Source: Ancylomarina sp. 16SWW S1-10-2
GTDB lineage: Bacteria > Bacteroidota > Bacteroidia > Bacteroidales > Marinifilaceae
Direction of reading: 5' to 3'
DNA length: 64,000 bases
Assembly: GCF_009669305.1 (NCBI RefSeq)
Contig: NZ_SADB01000020.1
Span: forward strand, 1 to 64,000
Below, piece by piece: positions 9,062-17,770 of the stretch. The notes beneath the pieces were generated by a model. It ran no database searches, was not told the origin of the DNA, and saw only the letters and a list, made by a program, of their open reading frames with translations. How positions within the stretch are numbered: position 1 is the stretch's first letter; each line of letters starts with the position of its first letter. A program made the translations under genes and the position numbers.

Positions 9062-10204
9062 ATGTCTTTCACGTCTTTAGGTTTATCTCCTTTTATATTA
9101 AAAGCTCTGGCTCTTGAGAATTACTCACAGCCCTACCCTATTCAAAAGGAGGCTATTCCTGTTATTCTAAAGAATAAAGATGTTTTAGGTATTGCCAAAA
9201 CAGGATCAGGTAAAACAGCAAGTTACGTCCTACCAATTTTAAACAATCTAAAAAGCACTAAAACGCTTAAAAATAGACATGTTAAGGTTCTCGTTTTAGT
9301 TCCTACACGTGAACTTGCTATGCAAGTTGAAGACGTATTTAACACCTTTGCCTTAGCTTTACCCGAAAGAGTAAAAACAATGGCTATTTTCGGTGGGGTT
9401 TCTATTAATCCTCAAATGATGGGAATGAATGGTGTGAGTATTTTAATTGCTACACCTGGTCGATTGATAGAATTGGAAGAATCGAATGCTGTAAGTATTT
9501 CTGAAATAGACACTCTAGTTCTTGATGAAGCTGATAAAATGCTTAATCTTGGCTTTAAGGAAGAAATGGATCGCATATTTGCTCTTCTTCCTAAAAAACG
9601 TCAAAATCTTTTATTCTCAGCAACTCTAAGTAAAGAAGTAGAAAACATAAAGGAGCTTCTTTTAAATAATCCTGAGGTTATTAAAATAGAAGAAAGAGAA
9701 GATGATATAGAACTTATTGACCAAATAGCTTATACTGTTGAAGAAAGTAGAAAAGGACCGCTACTTCGCTATTTGATTAAAAAAGATAACCTGAAACAAG
9801 TATTGGTTTTTGTATCCTCAGCTTTTAAAGCAGATAGTGTTGCTAATAAACTTTGCCGCAATGGTATACACGCTGTTTCTACTCACGGAAAAAAGAGCAT
9901 GAATTCACGTAGCGAGAGTTTAAGACGATTCAAAACCGGTAAGATTAGAGTCCTTGTTACCACCGATCTTTTGGCTCGTGGTATTGATATCGAATTTTTG
10001 CCTTATGTGATTAACTACGAACTACCTCGATCTCCTAAAGATTATGTACATCGTATTGGTAGAACCGGACGAGCAGAATCACCAGGAGAAGCCATTTCTT
10101 TTATTACGCCAGAAGATGAGCATCACTTTAAGATAATTCAAAAGAAAATGAAAAAAGAAGTCAGAGTGGTAGACAGTGCAGATTTTGATATGCAAGGCTG
10201 TTAG
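9062..10204 (+). CDS. DEAD-box ATP-dependent RNA helicase (RhlE-like)
   Basis: 380 residues with the full DEAD-box set: Q motif region (YSQPYPIQKEAIP, about 22-34), Walker A AKTGSGKT (about 47-54), PTRELAMQ, Walker B DEAD, SAT, then the helicase C-terminal domain with ARGIDIE and HRIGRTGR. The C-terminus stops soon after motif VI, so there is no long basic extension or RNA-binding tail of the kind many RhlE or CsdA proteins carry. It acts in the cytoplasm on structured RNA, probably in ribosome assembly or RNA turnover. It stands alone, with a candidate promoter upstream and a strong terminator downstream. Confidence 0.93.
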   Translation: MSFTSLGLSPFILKALALENYSQPYPIQKEAIPVILKNKDVLGIAKTGSGKTASYVLPILNNLKSTKTLKNRHVKVLVLVPTRELAMQVEDVFNTFALALPERVKTMAIFGGVSINPQMMGMNGVSILIATPGRLIELEESNAVSISEIDTLVLDEADKMLNLGFKEEMDRIFALLPKKRQNLLFSATLSKEVENIKELLLNNPEVIKIEEREDDIELIDQIAYTVEESRKGPLLRYLIKKDNLKQVLVFVSSAFKADSVANKLCRNGIHAVSTHGKKSMNSRSESLRRFKTGKIRVLVTTDLLARGIDIEFLPYVINYELPRSPKDYVHRIGRTGRAESPGEAISFITPEDEHHFKIIQKKMKKEVRVVDSADFDMQGC

Positions 10205-10223
10205 TACCTGAAAAAATATATAG

Positions 10224-10260
10224 AAAATCCCCAATTCAGTTATATGAATTGGGGATTTTT
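10224..10260 (+). terminator. Rho-independent terminator of the helicase gene
   Basis: A perfect 15-bp stem (10224-10238 with 10245-10259), loop GTTATA, and a T run on the plus strand, starting 20 bases after the stop codon. Confidence 0.92.
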
Positions 10261-10275
10261 ACGTTTTTTACAATA

Positions 10276-10470
10276 TTATTTCATTAATGGCTGGTTGATA
10301 TATAAGGTTAATCCACCTTTGTTGTTGTTGTGTTGACGATAGAGAAAATTCATGAATTTTCTGTACTGGATATCGTTATCAATCACCAATATCCCATTAT
10401 CTAAACCATATTCACCCAACGAAAAAAAAAGCGTTAATTGATTGTAATACCTTACCATGCATGAAAACAT
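10276..10470 (-). CDS. Possible small gene or gene remnant
   Basis: A 64-residue open frame. Its C-terminal half (NGILVIDNDIQYRKFMNF, then a QHNNNKGG stretch and LYINQPLMK) reads like protein rather than random translation. A stop lies directly before the ATG, so the frame cannot be extended. I recognise no family. It could be the tail of a decayed gene or a genuine small protein. It sits just behind the helicase terminator, on the opposite strand. Low confidence. Confidence 0.25.
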   Translation of the reverse strand: MFSCMVRYYNQLTLFFSLGEYGLDNGILVIDNDIQYRKFMNFLYRQHNNNKGGLTLYINQPLMK

Positions 10471-10855
10471 CTAATAAAAATCATCTTTTTTAACACAAAA
10501 ACAGACTATCTACTGAACAACGAGACGAAAAGTTTTGTAATTTTAAGTATTCAAACAATAACTCATTAGAATAATCATTCATTATGATTCTCCTGATTTA
10601 TAATGAATATGTTGCAAAATGAGTTTCGTAAATTTTATTAATATGTATTTTAATTTAGTTAAACTCAAGATAATCTTTCTGAATTAACAGCACCCGCGAG
10701 TGTGCTTATTAATCCTAGAATCTTTATAAATTAACAAATTACAACGCATCGATAATTTCTGGATGCAAACTCGCTATATAAAGTTTCATGACTCGATAGG
10801 ATTACAGATGTTAAGTAGATTATTTATGTAATTAATTACCAAAAACATTAAAATC
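10471..10855. other. Intergenic region without recognisable gene
   Basis: 385 bases of A+T-rich sequence. The only structure I see is a 12-bp perfect palindrome, GTAATTAATTAC, at 10828-10839, shortly before the microprotein gene. I found no tRNA or other RNA gene here. Confidence 0.5.
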
Positions 10856-10966
10856 ATGTCAAGAGACAAAAATTTAAAAACTGCAAAAGTAGATGCAAAA
10901 GAGAAGAAGCATGAAAAAGCTTTAAGAAAAATGGAAGAAAAACAAGCTAAGAAACGTAAATCATAA
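10856..10966 (+). CDS. Lysine-rich 36-residue microprotein
   Basis: ATG at 10856, 36 sense codons, TAA at 10964-10966. About a third of the residues are Lys and most of the rest are charged or Ala. It begins MSRDKNLKTAKVDAKEKKHE and ends in QAKKRKS, so it should be one highly basic helix. The gene is followed within 26 bases by a terminator-like hairpin, which supports a short independent transcript. Similar tiny Lys-rich proteins occur in Bacteroidota genomes without known function; nucleic-acid binding is a plausible inference from charge only. No DNA-binding domain is visible. Confidence 0.6.
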   Translation: MSRDKNLKTAKVDAKEKKHEKALRKMEEKQAKKRKS

Positions 10967-10991
10967 ACGTTAAATTTAGCATTATTCTATG

Positions 10992-11037
10992 ACAAAGGGT
11001 CTATGAAGTTAGCTTCATAAACCCCTTGTTATTTTTA
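10992..11037 (+). terminator. Imperfect terminator hairpin after the microprotein gene
   Basis: Arms ACAA-GGGT-TATGAAG (10992-11008) pair with CTTCATA-ACCC-TTGT (11013-11029), with two single mismatches, and are followed by TATTTTT. Confidence 0.65.
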
Positions 11038-11151
11038 GACTATATCTCCTTAATTTAATCACCACATATTTCTCTTTCCAAAATATTCCATATAATTAGA
11101 CGCTGATCAAAGGTGAGTCCCTTATGATTAAAATAAAAAATAATTTCTGAT

Positions 11152-11195
11152 CTACATTAAAAATTAATTTACCGCCTTGCAACATTATACTACCT
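11152..11195. repeat. Sequence resembling the ligA 3' end (left flank of the DUF559 region)
   Basis: 11152-11182 matches 12169-12199, the ligA stop region and its immediate downstream bases, in the same orientation. By eye 25 of 31 positions agree, and most differences are transitions. Together the two flank the DUF559 region as direct repeats. They could be an old target-site or attachment-site duplication, or chance similarity in A+T-rich DNA. Confidence 0.4.
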
Positions 11196-11205
11196 CCATA
11201 TTAAC

Positions 11206-11451
11206 TACACCTATATGGGCTTCGCCGAGTTCCTCTTCGTAACAATTCACTGAATCTTAAAAGCAGCCACCCCTATATCCCCTAAAGGGGACTTCAAAAA
11301 AAACTATCTATTAATGAACTCTGTCGAATTTCGTTAATCTAACAAGCACCACCCCGCATAACTACCACTATATCATAAGATTCCTGCCTCTCAAAGCTAA
11401 AAAACTGCAAATCAAAAGCCACTTTTAAAGGTTGGGTAATTTCGAAATGAG
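11206..11451. repeat. Diverged direct repeat, copy 1 (flanks the DUF559 gene)
   Basis: This copy aligns by eye with 11889-12119. Shared blocks in the same order are CACC-TATA-GCTTCG-CGAG, CCCCTAAAGGGGACTTCAAA, a CTATCTATTAATGAAC-like block, TCGAATTTC, ACCACTATATCA, and CTGCAAATCAAAAGCC followed by a G-rich end (TTGGGTAAT). Identity is roughly 70 per cent, with small indels. It ends 10 bases from the DUF559 stop codon. Confidence 0.75.
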
Positions 11452-11461
11452 TTACATAAAA

Positions 11462-11860
11462 CTATTTCAAATCGGATTTAAGTTTATTACAAACCTCATT
11501 TATATGAAGCAAAACCTGATCTATATCTTTTTCAACCTCAGCATTAGTAAAACGGATAATTTTTATTCCCCAGTGATTTATTTCCGCTTCTCGTCCAATA
11601 TCATATTCTTTTTGTTCTGCATTCAAATGTATACCTCCATCAATTTCAATCACCAATTTTAATGAATGACAATAAAAATCAGCTATGAAAATATCAATTG
11701 GATGCTGAGCTCTAAAACGTAAACCTTGCACCTGTTTGTTTCTTAAAACTTCCCATAGCTTTAATTCTGCCATTGTCATATTTTCTCTCAGGTACTTTGC
11801 CTTTTCAAAAATATGGGGTTTCGCATTATAAAACATCGATACTTGATCACTCAGACTCAT
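11462..11860 (-). CDS. DUF559 protein (Vsr/PD-(D/E)xK-fold nuclease-like)
   Basis: 132 residues, the normal length for DUF559. The N-terminal half has A-K-x-LRxNMTxAELKLWxxLR, and the core has RFRAQHPIDIFIADFYC followed by KLVIEIDGGIH. Asp61, Glu72 and Asp74 sit where PD-(D/E)xK or Vsr-like nucleases keep their metal ligands, though the Lys is not obvious. The family is related in fold to very-short-patch-repair endonucleases; its biological role is unproven. The gene is bracketed by two diverged direct repeats and lies beside the ligA 3' end, an arrangement suggesting that gene plus repeats once moved or spread as a unit. No obvious frameshift, so it is probably still functional. Confidence 0.85.
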   Translation of the reverse strand: MSLSDQVSMFYNAKPHIFEKAKYLRENMTMAELKLWEVLRNKQVQGLRFRAQHPIDIFIADFYCHSLKLVIEIDGGIHLNAEQKEYDIGREAEINHWGIKIIRFTNAEVEKDIDQVLLHINEVCNKLKSDLK

Positions 11861-11888
11861 ATCATAATTTTTAAATTATATGCTTTCT

Positions 11889-12119
11889 CACACCCCTTAT
11901 AGACTTCTTCGAGCTCTACTTATATTTAGTTTTTCACCCCTAAATCCCCTAAAAGGGACTTCAAAAAACTGTCTATAAATGAACCCTATCGAATTTCACT
12001 AATGTTCAGAGCACCGTTTCTACCTCAACAACCACTATATCAACACACACCTACCTTTTAAAACTCAAAGAACTGCAAATCAAAAGCCCCTTTAGGGGTT
12101 GGGGTAATTTTAGAATGGA
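11889..12119. repeat. Diverged direct repeat, copy 2 (flanks the DUF559 gene)
   Basis: Same order of blocks as copy 1 at 11206-11451. The ends of the unit are themselves roughly inverted: the left has CCCCTAAATCCCCTAAAAGG and the right has GCCCCTTTAGGGGTTGGGGT, so one copy could fold back on itself. It lies between the DUF559 start codon and the ligA 3' end. Confidence 0.75.
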
Positions 12120-12184
12120 AAAATTCAATTAAAAATAAACCTGAATTCAAATTGTAAATGCAACTTTTTGATTTGCATTAGAAA

Positions 12185-14203
<2,019 letters not shown>

Positions 14204-14449
14204 TCAGTTGATATTTATAATCTACAGCATAAAAATAGTAATTAGATCTAATAAGATGATGAATATCTACCTCCAAATTTCATTAATTTACTAAATAGAC
14301 TTTGACCTTTAAAACTTGTCTGTAAATAATAGAATGTAAATCAAAATAGTATCTTTCAATAGTTTTAGATTTTAATTTTTGCCGATATATTTTACCGATA
14401 ATATCAAACATCTAACCGATTTAGCATCGTGAAAAAGCTGCTCTTAGAG

Positions 14450-14457
14450 TAAATTTG
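14450..14457 (+). promoter_or_regulatory. Candidate -7 box (TAAATTTG) of the LiaF-like/LytTR operon
   Basis: TAAATTTG fits TAnnTTTG and lies 26 bases before the ATG of the first gene. A clear -33 element is missing, as may be expected of an activator-dependent promoter, though that is inference. Confidence 0.35.
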
Positions 14458-14483
14458 TAGTAAAGAAACTAAAATCACCTATT

Positions 14484-14846
14484 ATGACTAAAGATAAAAG
14501 ACCCTTTATTATTGGATTTGCACTAATTATAGTTGGTATCATCATATTACTGAGTAATGTTGATCTCATACCAAGAAACATTCACCAATACATTTTTCGC
14601 TGGGAAAGCTTTCTTATTCTTATCGGTTTATTAATGATTATAATTAGAGGAAAAATCTTTAGCGGCATGTCTATTCTTGCTGTTGGTGCCTATTTCTTAG
14701 CCGATGACCTTTTCGTACTTTCCGATGAATGGCAAATTTGGTTTTGGCCTGGAGTTTTAATTCTAATGGGAATAAGTTATATTCTAAAACCCGATGAATG
14801 TAGTTCTTTTTGCAATGATAAAAAGAAAGATAAGAATCAATATTAA
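14484..14846 (+). CDS. LiaI/LiaF-like transmembrane-domain protein
   Basis: 120 residues with four hydrophobic segments (about 8-25, 38-55, 58-75, 90-108) separated by short loops: a DUF5668/LiaI-LiaF-like membrane domain with no soluble C-terminal domain. The tail is short and charged with two Cys. It resembles the N-terminal half of the next gene (compare LIPRNIHQYIFRW with LIPYGLHHIIFSW), so the two probably arose by duplication. It opens a run of four plus-strand genes ending in a histidine kinase and LytTR regulator, which suggests a role in sensing or buffering envelope stress. Direct function is unknown. Confidence 0.75.
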   Translation: MTKDKRPFIIGFALIIVGIIILLSNVDLIPRNIHQYIFRWESFLILIGLLMIIIRGKIFSGMSILAVGAYFLADDLFVLSDEWQIWFWPGVLILMGISYILKPDECSSFCNDKKKDKNQY

Positions 14847-14876
14847 TCTAACAGTTACAATTCAAAATATATCGTT

Positions 14877-15617
14877 ATGAATAAATATTCACAAGATACT
14901 TCTGATCGAAACAACCCAAAGGGAAAAAACAATTCTATTTTTGGAATATTACTCATCTTATTTGGAGGCGCATTAGTCCTCAATAATCTTGATTTAATTC
15001 CCTATGGTCTTCATCATATTATTTTCTCGTGGCCAATGCTGCTGATCACATTAGGTTGCTTACTTGCCTTTGCTAAAAACGACAAAACAACAGGTTTTAC
15101 TCTAATTCTAATTGGTGGTCTTTTTATTCTTCCTAGATTATTTGGTTTGCAACACAGCTTACACCAGTTCTTTTGGCCTGTAATACTAATCGCACTTGGA
15201 ATTATCGTTATAAGAAAGCAAAACTTCGGCTCTTCCAATTCATCGAATAACGCAGAAGAATCTACAGATTATATCAACCAATTAAATATTTTTGGAGGTG
15301 GAGAACGCATCGTAAACTCAAATAATTTTAAAGGAGGAAGTATAACTTGTATATTTGGTGGCGGCGAAATTGATCTAAGTTATGCAAGCTTGGCTGAAGG
15401 CACAAATACAATTGACTTTTTCGCCATGTTTGGTGGCTCTGTTATTATCGTTCCTCCAGATTGGGATGTAAAAGTTAATGTATCGGCAGTGTTGGGCGGC
15501 GTATCAGATAAACGTATACCAACACCAAACTACATAATAGAACCTAAAAAAGAACTTATAATTAAAGGTTTTGTTGCCCTTGGTGGTTGTGAAATTAGAA
15601 CAAAAAAATATAACTAG
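14877..15617 (+). CDS. LiaF-like protein (membrane domain plus C-terminal LiaF domain)
   Basis: 246 residues. Four transmembrane segments in about 20-115 match the preceding protein. A soluble domain, about 135-246, contains the repeated glycine pattern NIFGGGERIV, CIFGGGEIDL, AMFGGSVIIVP and AVLGGVSDKR, typical of the LiaF/DUF2154 beta-helix-like C-terminal domain. In Firmicutes, LiaF inhibits the LiaS kinase until cell-wall-active agents act; in Bacteroidota the same domain often sits beside LytS/LytTR pairs, as here. Inference: it modulates the adjacent kinase. The kinase gene starts 10 bases downstream, so the coupling is tight. Confidence 0.85.
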   Translation: MNKYSQDTSDRNNPKGKNNSIFGILLILFGGALVLNNLDLIPYGLHHIIFSWPMLLITLGCLLAFAKNDKTTGFTLILIGGLFILPRLFGLQHSLHQFFWPVILIALGIIVIRKQNFGSSNSSNNAEESTDYINQLNIFGGGERIVNSNNFKGGSITCIFGGGEIDLSYASLAEGTNTIDFFAMFGGSVIIVPPDWDVKVNVSAVLGGVSDKRIPTPNYIIEPKKELIIKGFVALGGCEIRTKKYN

Positions 15618-15626
15618 CTTACAAAC

Positions 15627-16697
15627 ATGGATCACCCTATCCTTTCACATCGTTATGGCATATTCGTTTACCTAGGATTTTGGCTAGCATTTATGTGTTC
15701 CCTACTTGCTATTGATTGGTATTTTCAAGGAGAAGACTTTACCAATGCCCTCATTTCATCACTAAGCATATCGCTACCTCTATTGATTATTGCACCTTCA
15801 ATTTGGTTCATAGTTAAACACATTGATATTGACAAAATTGGACGTTTAACTATGGTATTAAACCATACAGCAGCAGCAATAATTACTGTTGCCATTTGGG
15901 TATCACTAACGTATTTTATTCATTCGTCTTTACACGAAGACTATACCAACAGTAGTTACCCTGATATAATAATGCCATATTATGGACTAGCCTTTTTGTC
16001 TTTCGCTTTGTATGGTTACATGGTTATGGTTTATTATGTATTCATTTATTATCAAAATTTCAAATCGAAAATTGAAAATGAATCAAATTTAAAAGATCTT
16101 ATTAAAGAGGCTGAAATAAACGCTTTAAAATCTCAGATAAACCCTCATTTCTTATTCAATAGCTTAAATTCTGTTAGTTCATTAACGCTAGTACAACCAG
16201 AAAAATCTCGAGAAATGCTAGTTAAGCTATCAAGCTTCTTAAGGTATTCCCTCGATCAAGATTTGAAGGAATTAAACACCCTTTCAAACGAAATGAAAAA
16301 TTCTCGCTTATATCTTGAAATAGAAAAAGTTAGATTTGGAGATAGGTTAGCTCTAGAATTTAATATTGATGTACCTTGTCAGGATATGAAGATTCCAAAT
16401 TTGATTCTTCAGCCCATATATGAAAATGCCATAAAACACGGTGTTCACGAAAGTTTGGAACCTGTTATAATTACAACAAAGGCTGAATTCAAAAATGATA
16501 AGCTATGCATTCAAATCTCCAATAATTTTGATAAGGATACTATTACACCTAAAGGACAAGGCATAGGATTAAAAAACATTACAGAAAGACTAAATCTCAT
16601 TTACGGTAGAACAGATTTATTAACTATTGCTAAAACGGAATCGAACTTTAATGTGAAGCTCTATTTCCCTCAAAAAACACATCTTAAATCTGTTTAA
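15627..16697 (+). CDS. LytS/YehU-type sensor histidine kinase
   Basis: 356 residues. Four transmembrane helices occupy about 10-140 with no periplasmic sensor domain. The His_kinase region has the phospho-acceptor in QINPHFLFNSLNS (His174), the N box PIYENAIKHG near 272 and the G box GQGIGLKNITERL near 315. This is the usual compact LytS type of Bacteroidota. It presumably phosphorylates the LytTR regulator encoded 48 bases downstream. The lack of an input domain and the linkage to two LiaF-like proteins suggest it senses the envelope through them or through the bilayer (inference). Confidence 0.93.
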   Translation: MDHPILSHRYGIFVYLGFWLAFMCSLLAIDWYFQGEDFTNALISSLSISLPLLIIAPSIWFIVKHIDIDKIGRLTMVLNHTAAAIITVAIWVSLTYFIHSSLHEDYTNSSYPDIIMPYYGLAFLSFALYGYMVMVYYVFIYYQNFKSKIENESNLKDLIKEAEINALKSQINPHFLFNSLNSVSSLTLVQPEKSREMLVKLSSFLRYSLDQDLKELNTLSNEMKNSRLYLEIEKVRFGDRLALEFNIDVPCQDMKIPNLILQPIYENAIKHGVHESLEPVIITTKAEFKNDKLCIQISNNFDKDTITPKGQGIGLKNITERLNLIYGRTDLLTIAKTESNFNVKLYFPQKTHLKSV

Positions 16698-16745
16698 ATT
16701 AAAATTTAACACTTAATTTGAGAATAAAACTCAATCAATCGACCT

Positions 16746-17498
16746 ATGGAAAAGATCAGAACGATTATTATAGACGACGAATCATTGGCAAGAGATCTAG
16801 TTAAATCCTATTTATCAGAAATGGATCAGGTTGAAATTCTTGGTGAGTATTCTGATGGTTTTCAAGGCTTAAAAGCTATAAATGACTTACAACCCGATCT
16901 CATATTTCTTGATGTACAAATGCCTAAACTAAATGGCTTTGAACTTTTAGAATTATTAGATAAACCCTGCAATATTATTTTCACAACAGCTTATAACGAA
17001 TATGCAATTAAGGCTTTTGAACACAACGCTGTTGATTACCTTCTAAAACCTTTTTCTCAAGAACGCTTCGCAGATTCTATAGCAAAAGCTATTTTCAGAT
17101 TAAAAAATCAAACTGAAGATTCAAACGTAATTGAAAATTTAAAAGAATACGAAGACAAAAATGTAGAAGATCTAAATCGAATTGTCGTAAAATCGAGAAA
17201 TAAGATTGATATAATTCCTGTTAATAATATTCGCTACTTTGAGGCTCAAGATGATTACGTAATGATCTATACGCATGATGGACATCACCTTAAGCAAAAA
17301 ACAATGAAGTATTTTGAGACGCATCTAAACCCAAAAGAATTTTGTCGAATTCATCGCTCCTATTTAATTCGAATAGAAGAAATTTCGAAACTAGAACCCT
17401 ATGAAAAAGACGGTTGGATATTGGTACTTAAAACTGGCGAAAAACTAAAAGTCAGCAAAAATGGGTACAAGTTATTGAAACAACAGTTGGGTTTCTAA
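16746..17498 (+). CDS. LytTR-family response regulator
   Basis: 250 residues. The receiver domain (1-120) has the acidic pair at Asp10-Asp11, the phospho-acceptor Asp56 in LIFLDVQMP, the Thr/Ala switch TTAY and the Lys in LLKPF. The LytTR DNA-binding domain (about 145-248) has NKIDIIPVNNIRYFEA and a FCRIHRSYLIR motif. It is the partner of the kinase immediately upstream and is expected to bind direct repeats near target promoters, probably including its own operon. Four genes (14484-17498) share strand and short spacing. Confidence 0.94.
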   Translation: MEKIRTIIIDDESLARDLVKSYLSEMDQVEILGEYSDGFQGLKAINDLQPDLIFLDVQMPKLNGFELLELLDKPCNIIFTTAYNEYAIKAFEHNAVDYLLKPFSQERFADSIAKAIFRLKNQTEDSNVIENLKEYEDKNVEDLNRIVVKSRNKIDIIPVNNIRYFEAQDDYVMIYTHDGHHLKQKTMKYFETHLNPKEFCRIHRSYLIRIEEISKLEPYEKDGWILVLKTGEKLKVSKNGYKLLKQQLGF

Positions 17499-17561
17499 AA
17501 AACACAAATAAGGTCGAAAGGTTACTTACATAGAGTAAATTCATACTCTTTCATTAATAAC

Positions 17562-17670
17562 AACTCTTTGGGCAAAACCCTGCGGGTCGGGCTATCCGAA
17601 CTCGCTCTTTGTCAAAAAAAAAGACAAAGGAGCTCAAACAAACGCTACTATCCCTTTTGCAAAAAAAACA
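17562..17670. repeat. G+C-richer intergenic element, likely dispersed repeat
   Basis: Within an A+T-rich gap, ACCCTGCGGGTCGGGCTATC stands out in composition. It is followed by a hairpin, GCTCTTTGTC (17604-17613) with GACAAAGGAGC (17623-17633), having one bulge and an A9 loop. The CGGGTCGGGCT word is one I associate with repeated intergenic elements in Bacteroidota. No coding frame is credible. Confidence 0.45.
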
Positions 17671-17693
17671 CTCCTATATCAGATGATAGATAT

Positions 17694-17727
17694 AAAAAAA
17701 AGGAGATGTGAGAAACTCAAAACTCCT
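17694..17727 (-). terminator. Terminator of the SNF2 helicase gene
   Basis: A two-part stem AGGAG..TGAG/CTCA..CTCCT (17701-17727). On the minus strand it is followed by seven T (17694-17700), 44 bases past the stop codon. Confidence 0.7.
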
Positions 17728-17770
17728 AATTCACAACTTATAATTACTACCGATATTAGCAATAAATCAA

